Below are positions 42,597-51,174 of a stretch of DNA of 57,640 bases, piece by piece. The notes under the pieces were generated by a model. The model was not told where the DNA came from and made no database searches. It was given only the letters and a program-made list of their open reading frames with translations. The position numbers were made by a program, and so were the translations under genes. The stretch is taken from assembly GCA_009692065.1 (NCBI GenBank), contig SHZY01000013.1, forward strand, positions 1 through 57,640, given 5' to 3'. Position 1 is the stretch's first letter. The number at the start of each line of letters is the position of its first letter. Origin of the DNA: Gemmataceae bacterium (GTDB lineage Bacteria; Planctomycetota; Planctomycetia; Gemmatales; Gemmataceae).

Positions 42597-44873
42597 TCAT
42601 GGATCGCGGATGCCGGTGTCGAGGCGCAGGTTGTTGGTCAAGTCTTGCACGAGGTTCGAGCGCCTCAAGAACAAGAGGGCGAAGCAGGTATTGAGAGGCG
42701 GACTGGCGCCAGGGTAGTGCGAGGTGGGCCATTCGCCGCCGTTGTTCTGGTTGTGCACAAGGATCTGGGCGCCCCAGCCGTACCAGTCCTTGCCGCCGAT
42801 GGTTTTCAGATCGTAGAGCATGGCGACGCGTTCGACGGACCAGAGGAAGTAGAGGTTCTCCATCGGGAACGTGGTCTTCTTTTCATCGAGCGACGGCTGG
42901 CCAATGTAGCGGGCGAGAGCCTGCAAGCCCTTCTGGATGCTGGGATCCTCCAGGGCGGGCTTGACGATGACGTCCTTGGGGTTCTTCGGGTTGAACTGGA
43001 CCACATCCGGCGCGACGCCGTGCCCCATGGCGTGGCCCAGCAAACCGACGTTGGTCATGGTATGCGTGGTGCCGCTGCCGGGAACGTAGCCCCAGCCGCC
43101 GTCGGGTCGCTGCGAGATCTGGAAACGCTGATAGGCCGCCAGCAACGCTTGATCGGTGGGCACGTCATGGCGGCGCGCGGCCCACAGGGCGAGGATCGCG
43201 AATTGCGTGTTGGAGTTGTCGCCGGCGCCATGCCGACCCTTCGGCAGCAGCTTCTTCGTCACGCCCTGGTTTTTGACCACCGGCAGATTTTGCAGGTTGT
43301 GGCTAAGCGTCTCGGGACGGATCGGTTTCGCGAGCGACTTCGCCTCCCCGTCGGTCGATTTCTTCGCATCGGTGTAGACAGGCTGGATCACGCCGCCTTT
43401 CTTGGGATCACCGGCAGGCTTGGTATTCGCGCCTCGGACTCCCATGGTCAGGATCAGGTCGTTGAACTCGTGGAACGGGTCGTTGAGCTTGCCGTTCGGA
43501 TCGCGCACCGGATTGAGCGCGATGCCGGACGCCGTCTTTGATTTGCCCAGCGGGTTGAGCAGGTTGAGCTGTTTATTGGACTGCAGGAAAGCGTAGAGCT
43601 GAAACATGTCCTGGGAGCTGATCGGCGGACAGCCGTAAGACCAGCCGCCACCGTCGTTTTGCCCAGCCATGAGACGCAACGCCATGCCCTGGATGAGTGG
43701 GCGATCGCGTTCATAGCCCAGGCGATCGAGGAACAGGATCGCCAGCGAAAGTTCGTAGGTGCTGCCGAGGTTGGTGCAGTGATCGCGGACGTACTGGGCG
43801 GCGCGCTGAACATTCATGTCCTTGTTCTTCGGCACCCCGCATTCCAGGAGTGTCAAGCCGCCAATCGAGGCGTAGCCGACGCCATGACCCTGATACCAGG
43901 TGCCATTCGCGTTCTGGGTGCGCTTGAGGTATTTGACCCCCTTGTCGATGGCAGCGTTGATGCGCTCCTGGTCGAGGCCGACGATTTTTTGCTTGGACAC
44001 GCCGAACGAGGCGACGGGATCCCAGGCCGGCACGCCGCCGCCCTTGGCTGCTGTCGAGCGCGTGAGGCGGTCCCGCACTTCCAGTTGGAATTTGACGCGG
44101 ATGTCCTCTTCCTCTTCCTCGGTGAGCTCCGGCACAATACCGTTGTCGTTTGGATCGGTCTTATCGTTGCCGCCGTCCTGGCTCGGTTTCTTGTTATTGA
44201 CGACGATCTTGTCCTTGGAGTCTGCCGGCCCCGCCTGGGCGAGCGCCGCGATTTTCCAGGCCGCCACGCCGACACCTCCGACCAACAGGAGCAAGAGGCA
44301 TAACCCGGCAGCAACGAGCGCCATCGGTCCAGCAAAACCAACACCATCAGGCTTGCGCAGCGACGGAGCCGTCGGCACGGAGAGCGAAGCAGGCGTTGCC
44401 CTCTCGGCGGCTGGCACTGCAGGCAAGCATTTCTCCGCGATCGCAACATTGGGCGGCGGAGCATAGGGTTTGGAGACCAGAATCCCATCCTTGGGCGGCG
44501 TTTTCGCAGGCTTGCTTGACGGCGCGGACTCAACGATGACGAGGTTGGGCAAACTGGCGGCAATGGGCTCAACGGCAGGTGGCGAAGGGGCCACATTCGG
44601 TAATGAATCCGTAACCGTGTCCGAGATCGTCGTGCATCCGGCATCATCGATGTTGCTGGCCACCAGCTCCGGAGGATTCGGAGCTGAAACCGACGCCGAT
44701 CCGATGACCGGTTGTGGTTCCACAGCGCGGTCAGGAGTTGTTTCGACGACAACCGTTTCGGCGGTGAACGTCTGCATGCAGATCAAACACTCCACCGGCG
44801 TTCCGGCGGCGATCTCCATGCCGAAACTCAAAGTGGACCCACAATGCGGACAAGCCAGGTGCGTGCTTTGCAT
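42597..44873 (-). CDS. zinc-ribbon, membrane-anchored squalene-cyclase-fold protein (copy 2)
   Basis: A 758-aa paralogue of the 701-aa protein with the same order: zinc ribbon (CPHCGS..CLICMQTF), a linker, a TM helix (near 184-208, MALVAAGLCLLLLLVGGVGVA), a second charged linker with an acidic patch (ELTEEEEEDIRV), then the squalene-oxidase-type repeat domain (TQNANGTWYQGHGVGY, SQRPDGGWGYVPG, NNGGEWPTSHYPG). Its TM follows a longer first linker. Genes for both copies are adjacent and co-directional, so they arose by duplication and may form a heteromeric envelope component. Confidence 0.88.
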   Translation of the reverse strand: MQSTHLACPHCGSTLSFGMEIAAGTPVECLICMQTFTAETVVVETTPDRAVEPQPVIGSASVSAPNPPELVASNIDDAGCTTISDTVTDSLPNVAPSPPAVEPIAASLPNLVIVESAPSSKPAKTPPKDGILVSKPYAPPPNVAIAEKCLPAVPAAERATPASLSVPTAPSLRKPDGVGFAGPMALVAAGLCLLLLLVGGVGVAAWKIAALAQAGPADSKDKIVVNNKKPSQDGGNDKTDPNDNGIVPELTEEEEEDIRVKFQLEVRDRLTRSTAAKGGGVPAWDPVASFGVSKQKIVGLDQERINAAIDKGVKYLKRTQNANGTWYQGHGVGYASIGGLTLLECGVPKNKDMNVQRAAQYVRDHCTNLGSTYELSLAILFLDRLGYERDRPLIQGMALRLMAGQNDGGGWSYGCPPISSQDMFQLYAFLQSNKQLNLLNPLGKSKTASGIALNPVRDPNGKLNDPFHEFNDLILTMGVRGANTKPAGDPKKGGVIQPVYTDAKKSTDGEAKSLAKPIRPETLSHNLQNLPVVKNQGVTKKLLPKGRHGAGDNSNTQFAILALWAARRHDVPTDQALLAAYQRFQISQRPDGGWGYVPGSGTTHTMTNVGLLGHAMGHGVAPDVVQFNPKNPKDVIVKPALEDPSIQKGLQALARYIGQPSLDEKKTTFPMENLYFLWSVERVAMLYDLKTIGGKDWYGWGAQILVHNQNNGGEWPTSHYPGASPPLNTCFALLFLRRSNLVQDLTNNLRLDTGIRDP

Positions 44874-45173
44874 GAGATGATTCCTTGCTGCTCTAGCGGC
44901 GGATAGACTCCGAACATCAGATCCCGCGGCGAGGTGGTGCTACCCAAAATCGGCCAATTTTCGCCAACCCCAGTGTACCACGACTGGTAAGGGAAACGCC
45001 AGCAAATGATTGAAAAAACAGGAAGATGAACCACGGGGGACACGGGGAGCACGGGGGAAGATTTGGAGGCCGGAATCTCGGCGGCTGCCGGATAGATTGA
45101 GAGATTTCCTGTCTGACGAAACGAGTGTCGAACCGATGCCAATTCCTCTCTCCTCCCCGTGCCTCCCCGTGGT
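44874..45173. other. 300-bp intergenic region with an inverted-repeat element
   Basis: Holds the presumed promoter and leader of the zinc-ribbon gene cluster (minus strand) in its first 130 bp, and an inverted repeat of the GAACCACGGGG type from about 45025. No gene is evident. Confidence 0.65.
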
Positions 45174-45180
45174 TCATTTG
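45025..45180. repeat. palindrome family 10 overlapping a stop codon
   Basis: Left arm GATGAACCACGGGGGACACG, right arm CCGTGCCTCCCCGTGGTTCA, with degenerate inner parts. The right end contains the TGA stop (45174-45176) of the secreted-protein gene. Confidence 0.7.
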
Positions 45181-46835
45181 CTGGGCGCAAGGCGAAAGCT
45201 CCAGCTCGCCTGGCCGACGCCGCCGTGGTGGCTCAAGGTCAGCCGCTCGAAGAGGCCCAAGGCTCCGATCACATCATCGACATTCTTGTTGGCGGCATTC
45301 TCGGACATCTGCTGCCGTTCCGTCAAGGTGGCGATGATGTGTCCGCGCCGATGTTCGAGCAGCCGGGCCAGCTCCCGTGTGGAAAGGCGCAAGAGCGGCG
45401 CCTCGGCAGCCGGCTTGGTGCCGACCCGGAAGTCTGCAATCGCTGCGGGAGAGGTAGCGAACAGCAAGAAGCCGTCCTTCAGCGCACACGCGGGCTGGAA
45501 GCCGGCCGGGAAAATCGCGTCGCTGGAGAAGTAGACGACTTCGACCTTGTCCTGCATGAGCGTTTGCAGCCGAATCGTGGCGTTCGGATTGGTCCGGTTG
45601 TGCTCCAGAATGAGCAGCCCGCCGAAGAACTGTGCGCCTTTGAACAGCCCCTTGTCGATCGGTTGCTCCTTGGGCCCCGACTTGACCGCCAGCGCGAACA
45701 TGGCCTGCGGCAGATTCTTGGCGTCCTTGGACGGCAGGATGCACACGCCCCAGTCGGGGCCAAGGTTGGGCAGAATATCCTTGAACGGGTCGAGCGGCAA
45801 CACAGCGCCGATGCCCGCTTGCCAATCGCTGGCGAGCTTCTTGCGATCCTTCTCCGGCATCAATAGCTTCAGAGCTTCAGCGGTCCCTGCGAAATCGGCC
45901 GAGCCGGCGATGGTTAGGATGCTCTTTTCGGGGAACCGTTGCCAGAGCGAAGAAGTCGGAATGGTATCTGTGAACGCCGACCTGGCCCAGACGGGCAGCT
46001 TTTGCGGATCAGCCTGGATGGAGATGCGCAGCTCCGCCTCGTCGCGGATTGCCAGCGTCACGAAGATCGCCTCCAGGGCACGCCAGTACGCCGGCAGCGT
46101 GCCGTCCTTCTTGCCTGCCTGCACGAGGTCCGGCTCCACGGCGGCCGGATTCACACACATCGTCACGAACGCTGACGCCGCGCCGGCACGCTGAAATCGC
46201 TTTGCCCACGCATTGTCCTTCGACTGCGTCGGCAAGCGCTGGATTACTTCCTGCAGAATCTCTTCCTTCGTCGTAATCGCCGCCAGGGAATCCTTGACGA
46301 AGTAGAACTGCGTCTTGCGCCCATGCGTGCGGCGGTAGTAAGTGCTTCCCTTGAATTCGACTCTCGCCAGCTTCAGCTCGCCAGCCTTTTCCTGAACGTC
46401 GTTGAACTTGCCGATGAGTTCGGTCAGACGCTTGGGTTCGCGCACGTGCAGCAGGAAGAGGCCACGCTCGTCGTCAGGTTTGTTCTTGGGTCCTGGGCTG
46501 TAGGAGAGGACGAGCGTGTCGCCCAGGATGTCATCGCGCAACGTCGGCCAATCGAGACCGAGGTGTTTCTTCATCTCGGTCTGCATACGTTCGAGCTGTT
46601 CCATCTCCGGCGACGCGAGCAGGGCCTTCCCCACCGGCGACTGCTTGAACGCCTTCAGCCAATCGGCTTGCTCCCAGCGTGCCGAATGGCCACGCAAATC
46701 GTGCATGACGACGCAGACCGCGAAGTCATCCGGCAACAGCGACAGGAGTTCGTAGCGGCAGGGTGTGGGCTGCGCGGCGGCGAAGGGAACGAGGCCGAGC
46801 CAGCAAAGGAAACCAATCGTCAGGCGGCTAAACAT
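45174..46835 (-). CDS. secreted DUF3352-like protein of a sigma/anti-sigma operon
   Basis: A 553-aa exported protein with signal peptide MFSRLTIGFLCWLGLVPFAAA. The mature start LLSLLPDDFAVCVVMHDLRG resembles DUF3352-type proteins, which open with a LLPADT-like motif. No enzymatic motif was found. ATG 46835 follows the anti-sigma stop by one base, so the genes are translationally coupled. It probably belongs to the envelope response controlled by the sigma factor at 47495-48052. Its stop lies in a palindrome. Confidence 0.75.
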   Translation of the reverse strand: MFSRLTIGFLCWLGLVPFAAAQPTPCRYELLSLLPDDFAVCVVMHDLRGHSARWEQADWLKAFKQSPVGKALLASPEMEQLERMQTEMKKHLGLDWPTLRDDILGDTLVLSYSPGPKNKPDDERGLFLLHVREPKRLTELIGKFNDVQEKAGELKLARVEFKGSTYYRRTHGRKTQFYFVKDSLAAITTKEEILQEVIQRLPTQSKDNAWAKRFQRAGAASAFVTMCVNPAAVEPDLVQAGKKDGTLPAYWRALEAIFVTLAIRDEAELRISIQADPQKLPVWARSAFTDTIPTSSLWQRFPEKSILTIAGSADFAGTAEALKLLMPEKDRKKLASDWQAGIGAVLPLDPFKDILPNLGPDWGVCILPSKDAKNLPQAMFALAVKSGPKEQPIDKGLFKGAQFFGGLLILEHNRTNPNATIRLQTLMQDKVEVVYFSSDAIFPAGFQPACALKDGFLLFATSPAAIADFRVGTKPAAEAPLLRLSTRELARLLEHRRGHIIATLTERQQMSENAANKNVDDVIGALGLFERLTLSHHGGVGQASWSFRLAPSK

Positions 46836-46836
46836 G

Positions 46837-47508
46837 TCAGTTCTTCTGCTCCCCGAGCTCAGGCGTCGGCAACTCGCGCGCAAAGAAATCGAACGCCTTG
46901 CGGGCATTGTGCGTCACCGCGCGGACGCCTTCCGTCACTTCCTGGCTCGCCTCGCGCACGCCCGGCTCGAGCATCGGAATCTCCTTGACCGACGGCAGCT
47001 TCTCGACGGCGTCGAAGTGGATCGCCACCTGAACGACCTTGGCGTGATCGCGCGTCGTGTCGGCAAGACGCTCTGCGAACGATGCGAACGCGTTCTTCGG
47101 TTCGTTTTTCTGCGGCGTCGGCAACGCCTTCTTTTCGGGTATTCTATTGGAGGGCCGATTTTCGACGATCGGCGGCTGCTGCAAATCGCGTGGAATCCAC
47201 CTATACGCAGCCAACAACATCAAAAGGATCCCGGCAGCCAGCGCCGCCGTCACGAACACGCGCCGGCGCATCTTGTCCTGCCGATGGCGGCGGTCACGCA
47301 TCACCTCATGCACGACCTGGGCGGCGAAGTTGGCCGGCAGCTTTGGCGTCGGCAGTTGCTTCGCGCATTCGAGAAGGCGGGCGAGGCCGGCGTGCTGTTG
47401 CCGGCACGTCGCACAGTCGCTCAGATGCTGATCAAGAGCCTCAGGAGCGGTGATGCGTTCGCCATCGAGGCGATTCTGCAGCAGTTCTTGGCATTCAAGG
47501 CAGTTCAT
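46837..47508 (-). CDS. zinc-finger anti-sigma factor
   Basis: A 223-aa transmembrane anti-sigma factor. The zf-HC2 domain CLECQELLQNRLDGER..HLSDCATCRQQH spans about residues 3-38. A TM helix lies near 84-102 (VTAALAAGILLMLLAAY), followed by a periplasmic helical tail. ATG 47508 (MNCLEC) has GAGG 7 bp upstream and overlaps the sigma gene by 14 bp; an in-frame TTG at 47514 is the alternative. It likely sequesters the adjacent sigma factor. Confidence 0.9.
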   Translation of the reverse strand: MNCLECQELLQNRLDGERITAPEALDQHLSDCATCRQQHAGLARLLECAKQLPTPKLPANFAAQVVHEVMRDRRHRQDKMRRRVFVTAALAAGILLMLLAAYRWIPRDLQQPPIVENRPSNRIPEKKALPTPQKNEPKNAFASFAERLADTTRDHAKVVQVAIHFDAVEKLPSVKEIPMLEPGVREASQEVTEGVRAVTHNARKAFDFFARELPTPELGEQKN

Positions 47509-48052
47509 GCTCAACCTCGGATAGCATCCCTCGACGCCGCAACCGTTCCAGCACTACGAGCCGGGCCCGGTGCAGCCAGGTCTTCACGGTGCCGACCGGC
47601 TTTTCGATCGCGTCGGCGATGTCTTCGTACGGCAAGCCTCGCTCGTGGTACATCACGAAGACGCTGCGATATTCCCAGCGCAACTCGTGCAGGGCGGCCT
47701 GGATTTCTTGCACCAGTTCCTTGCTGTCATCTGCCGGCCGCGTCGATGCCGTCTCGTGCAGGTAATCAACCAGCTCGGGCCGCTTTGCCCGCTGCGTGAG
47801 CCAGGTTCGGCAGCGGTTCACCGTGATGCCCATCACCCACGGCTTGAACGGCCGGCTCGCATCCCAGCGATTCAAGCTGCGGAACACACGCAGGAAAACT
47901 TCCTGGGCCACATCCTCCGCGTCTTGCCGGTGGTGCAGAAGCCTCATGCACAGGCCGAATACATCAGACTGATAGCGTTCGACGAGGCCTTGGATGGCGG
48001 CTTCGTCCCCCTTGAGGCAACGACGTACTAGGATGGCGTCCTCAGCCGACAC
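47495..48052 (-). CDS. ECF-type RNA polymerase sigma factor (RpoE-like)
   Basis: A 185-aa sigma factor. Region 2 is DVFGLCMRLLHHRQDAEDVA, then QEVFLRVFRSLNRWD, and FKPWVMGITVNRCRTWL follows. Region 4 is LRWEYRSVFVMYHERGLPYE and the DNA-recognition helix EKPVGTVKTWLHRAR. The start is GTG 48052. It overlaps the anti-sigma gene and heads a three-gene operon with it and a secreted protein, the standard layout for an envelope-sensing ECF system. Confidence 0.93.
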   Translation of the reverse strand: MSAEDAILVRRCLKGDEAAIQGLVERYQSDVFGLCMRLLHHRQDAEDVAQEVFLRVFRSLNRWDASRPFKPWVMGITVNRCRTWLTQRAKRPELVDYLHETASTRPADDSKELVQEIQAALHELRWEYRSVFVMYHERGLPYEDIADAIEKPVGTVKTWLHRARLVVLERLRRRGMLSEVEHELP

Positions 48053-48117
48053 GGTTGCGCCTCGGGTCTAAGAGATGTACCTGCAAGCGGGGCAAAGAGT
48101 TTCGGAAGATTTTCGAT

Positions 48118-48372
48118 CTACCGCGTCAACGCATCATGAATCAAATCGACCACTTCCTCAACGCATGCGTCCTGCAGGCGTTTGCCCTTCTTGTCGAGGG
48201 CTTCGGTCACGTGGACGGCCAGGTCCTGCATGCGTTCGTGGGTTTCCGCGGAGCCGCCCAGCAGCAGGAATTCTTCGCCCTTGGTGATGCGCTGGTGGCC
48301 GTCGTCATTGTCGAGGCCGACGGTGATCAAGCTGACGTCATCCGCCGTTTTCTGCTTGGATTTGCGTGGCAC
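48118..48372 (-). CDS. 84-aa conserved-looking protein of unknown function
   Basis: A soluble 84-aa protein: basic N-terminus (MPRKSKQKT), a mid part with LITVGLDNDDGHQR, and a helical C-terminal half (MQDLAVHVTEALDKKGKRLQ). I do not recognise the family. GTG 48372 is supported by AAGGGAG about 6 bp upstream and by an extended -10 promoter (TGGTATAAT) at 48417-48409, giving a leader of about 30 nt. So it is probably expressed on its own, between the sigma operon and typA. Confidence 0.7.
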   Translation of the reverse strand: MPRKSKQKTADDVSLITVGLDNDDGHQRITKGEEFLLLGGSAETHERMQDLAVHVTEALDKKGKRLQDACVEEVVDLIHDALTR

Positions 48373-48408
48373 CGGCTGCTCCCTTTCGCGCGTGAATGAA
48401 TCCCTTGT

Positions 48409-48417
48409 ATTATACCA
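48409..48417 (-). promoter_or_regulatory. extended -10 promoter TGGTATAAT
   Basis: On the minus strand the sequence TGGTATAAT is a perfect extended -10 element located 37 bp before GTG 48372. A weak -35 is consistent with extended -10 promoters. It is the clearest promoter I can see in the window. Confidence 0.55.
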
Positions 48418-48450
48418 CGTATTGTTCGGCGCGAACCCCAGAAATGAGAA

Positions 48451-48490
48451 GCCCCCTCAAGCCGCTCCCCAGGGGAGCGGCTTGGGGGGC
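48451..48490 (-). terminator. strong hairpin downstream of typA (palindrome family 15)
   Basis: Stem GCCCCCTCAAGCCGCTCCCC / GGGGAGCGGCTTGGGGGGC with a tiny loop, 30 bp beyond the typA stop. It has no T run, so it may be a rho-related or mRNA-stabilising structure, or another dispersed palindrome. Confidence 0.6.
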
Positions 48491-48519
48491 CTCACAATTC
48501 ATGGAAAAAGCGACCGACA

Positions 48520-50355
48520 TTACCGATCTTGCCTCGCCTGCTTCTTGCGGTCGTTCTCCTTCAGGAACATCTTGCGCAATCGGACCGCGCTCGGCGTCAC
48601 CTCCACCAACTCGTCCTCCTCGATGTATTCGAGCGCCAGTTCCAGCGTCATCTGCCGCGGCGGCTTCAGGATGATGGCCTTGTCGGTGCCGGAAGCACGC
48701 ATGTTCGTCAGTTTCTTTTCCTTGCACACATTCACCGGCAGATCGTTGTCGCGGCAATGTTCGCCGACCACCTGTCCTTCATACACCGGCATCGGCGCGC
48801 CCACGAACATCGAGCCTCGCTCTTGCAGGCCATCGAGCGCGAACGGCGTTGTCCTGCCCGTCTCGGTCGAGATCATCACGCCGTTCAGCCGGCCCGGAAT
48901 GGCCCCACGCACCGGCTGGTAATCGTAAAACGTATGGTGCATGATCGCCTGCCCGCTGGTCGAGTTCAGCAAGCGCGTGCGCAAACCGATCAGGCCGCGC
49001 GCTGGGATCGTGAACTCGATGTGCGAAAACTCGCCGCGCGCATCGAGCTTGAGACACTCTGCCCGGCGGTTGCCCACCAATTCCATCACCGAGCCGACGT
49101 GCATCGTCGGCGCGTCGATGACCAAATACTCGATCGGCTCCATCTTTTGGCCGTTCACTTCACGATAGATCACGCGCGGCTTGCCGACCGATAGCTCGAA
49201 GCCTTCGCGGCGCATGGTCTCGATCAGGATCGACAGGTGCAGAATGCCGCGGCCGGAGACGAAGAACTCGTCCTTGCGCGCCTCGCTGGGGACCACGCGC
49301 AAGGCGACGTTCGATTCCAGTTCCTTCATGAGCCGATCGCGTAACTGCCGGCTGGTGACGTAAGTCCCCTCCTGGCCGCAGAACGGTGAATCGTTGATGC
49401 GAAAGAGCATGTCGAGCGTCGGTTCATCGACCTTGATCGGCGGCAGCGCCACGGGATGGTCGATGTCCGCGATCGTGTCGCCGATGTCGATGCTATCCAG
49501 CCCGACCACGGCACAGATGTCGCCGGCCATGACCTCGTCGGTCTCGATGCGGCCCAGGCGATCAAAGGTGTAAAGCTGTTTGACGACACTATCGACCCGC
49601 TTGCCGTCGTGCTTCATGACCGCGACGCGCTGGTTCTTGCGAATCTTGCCCGCGTTCACCTTGCCGATGGCGATGCGGCCGACGTAGTTGCTGTAGTCCA
49701 GCGTGATGATGAGGAGCTGCAACGGACTGTCCATTTCGACGTCGGGCGGCGGCACGTTCTTGATGATGGAGTCGAAGAGCGGCTTCAAGTCCACCGCCGG
49801 GATCGCCAATTCCGTCGTCGCAATCCCTTGCCGGCCCGCAGCGAAGATCGTCGGAAATTCAAGGGTCGCATCGTCCGCATCGAGCTCGACAAACAGGTCG
49901 AACACCAGATTCAACACGTCCACGGGCCGCGCGTCGGAGCGGTCGATCTTGTTGATCACCACGATCGGCTTCAGGCCGCATTCGAACGCCTTGCGCAACA
50001 CGAAGCGAGTCTGCGGCAGCGGCCCCTCGGCCGCGTCCACGAGCAAGAGGCAGCCGTCCGCCATCTTGAGAACGCGCTCGACTTCGCCGCCGAAGTCGGC
50101 GTGGCCCGGCGTGTCGATGATGTTGATCTTCACGCCGGCAACGGTCAAGGCGATGTTCTTCGCCAGGATGGTGATGCCGCGTTCGCGTTCGAGATCGTTG
50201 GAATCGAGAATGAGGCCGTGCTGCCCGCCGACGAGACGATCGAGTTCCTCGGTGCGGAACATGCCCGATTGTCGCATCAACTGATCGACGAGGGTGGTCT
50301 TGCCATGATCGACGTGAGCGATGATGGCGATATTGCGAAGGTCGGTCCGTTTCAT
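48520..50355 (-). CDS. typA: ribosome-associated translational GTPase TypA/BipA
   Basis: A 611-aa EF-G-like GTPase that acts on ribosomes under stress and low temperature. G1 is [15 protein letters not shown]3 [13 protein letters not shown]4 NKIDR. Domain II, the EF-G-like C-terminal domains and the BipA-specific C-terminal domain ([24 protein letters not shown]-terminus) are all present at normal length. A TATAAT-like box at 50430-50425 lies 70 bp upstream. Terminator-like hairpin downstream. Confidence 0.97.
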   Translation of the reverse strand: MKRTDLRNIAIIAHVDHGKTTLVDQLMRQSGMFRTEELDRLVGGQHGLILDSNDLERERGITILAKNIALTVAGVKINIIDTPGHADFGGEVERVLKMADGCLLLVDAAEGPLPQTRFVLRKAFECGLKPIVVINKIDRSDARPVDVLNLVFDLFVELDADDATLEFPTIFAAGRQGIATTELAIPAVDLKPLFDSIIKNVPPPDVEMDSPLQLLIITLDYSNYVGRIAIGKVNAGKIRKNQRVAVMKHDGKRVDSVVKQLYTFDRLGRIETDEVMAGDICAVVGLDSIDIGDTIADIDHPVALPPIKVDEPTLDMLFRINDSPFCGQEGTYVTSRQLRDRLMKELESNVALRVVPSEARKDEFFVSGRGILHLSILIETMRREGFELSVGKPRVIYREVNGQKMEPIEYLVIDAPTMHVGSVMELVGNRRAECLKLDARGEFSHIEFTIPARGLIGLRTRLLNSTSGQAIMHHTFYDYQPVRGAIPGRLNGVMISTETGRTTPFALDGLQERGSMFVGAPMPVYEGQVVGEHCRDNDLPVNVCKEKKLTNMRASGTDKAIILKPPRQMTLELALEYIEEDELVEVTPSAVRLRKMFLKENDRKKQARQDR

Positions 50356-50464
50356 GCTGATCTATTTCCGTGAATATTCCGTGAAGCACCCGATTTATGT
50401 TTGGCCTCTAGTGAGAGGAGATTTATTATAATCGAAAATTCTCCCGGCGGCCTATCGGGTTTCT

Positions 50465-50501
50465 CGTTTAGCGCCCGCACCGCCCCACGCGAGCGCTAAA
50501 C
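50465..50501. repeat. palindrome family 1
   Basis: CGTTTAGCGCCCGCACCGCC, CCACGCGAGCGCTAAAC. It is followed 11 bp later by a family 8 element, the same composite order as at 33055-33205. Confidence 0.87.
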
Positions 50502-50511
50502 AATAGACCCA

Positions 50512-50619
50512 GTTGTGGCACGGTCTCCGGACCGTGCCGCGGATCCGACCGAAGGTCTCCGCCATCACAGGGAGACCTTCGGTCATGCAGGTGGCACGGT
50601 CGGGAGACCGTGCCACAAC
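50512..50619. repeat. palindrome family 8
   Basis: Outer GTTGTGGCACGGTCTCCGGA..TGCCACAAC, inner GACCGAAGGTCTCC..GGAGACCTTCGGTC. It ends 24 bp before the sixA start; the ribosome site lies just outside it. Confidence 0.87.
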
Positions 50620-50642
50620 GCTATTCCCGAGGAGATCGCAGC

Positions 50643-51128
50643 GTGGAACTCTACTTGATTCGACACGCCGAAGCTCTGGCCCTTGGCGAGCCCGGCATCA
50701 CCAGCGATGCCGAGCGCCCCTTGAGCGAAACCGGGGAGAGCCAGTCCCAGGCCGCCGCACTCGCGCTGCAGGCCAAGGGCGTGGTGCTCGACAAGCTCTT
50801 CACCAGCCCACTGCTGCGTGCTCGGCAAACGGCGGAGATCCTCGTGCGGGTTTGGGCCAGGCCGGAGTTGCTTCTGGAAACCTGCGCTCTCCTGGCGCCC
50901 GGCGGCAAGCCGCGCAAGCTGAGCAAATTCATCGCGAAATCGACAGGAGCGAAGATTGGGCTGGTAGGCCACATGCCCGACCTCGCCGATTACGCCGCCT
51001 GGCTGATCGGCGACAAGACAGCGCAAATCGAGATCGCCAAGGCCGGCGTCGCCGTCGTCACCTGCGACGACACGCCGGGCAAGGGACTCGGTTCGCTGCA
51101 ATGGCTCGTTTCGCCGGATTGGTATTGA
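50643..51128 (+). CDS. sixA: SixA-like phosphohistidine phosphatase
   Basis: A 161-aa histidine phosphatase of the SixA branch of the phosphoglycerate-mutase-like family; it dephosphorylates phosphohistidine, for example on histidine-containing phosphotransfer domains. The catalytic RHA motif is LIRHAEALALGEPG near residue 7 and the second His is in GLVGHMPD. GTG 50643 (MELYLIRHAEA) has AGGAG 8 bp upstream and gives the canonical start. A direct link to any two-component system in this window is not visible. Confidence 0.87.
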   Translation: MELYLIRHAEALALGEPGITSDAERPLSETGESQSQAAALALQAKGVVLDKLFTSPLLRARQTAEILVRVWARPELLLETCALLAPGGKPRKLSKFIAKSTGAKIGLVGHMPDLADYAAWLIGDKTAQIEIAKAGVAVVTCDDTPGKGLGSLQWLVSPDWY

Positions 51129-51174
51129 AACATCCATCTTGCCTCGTTGCCGGCAGATGGTGTACATCTGGGTG

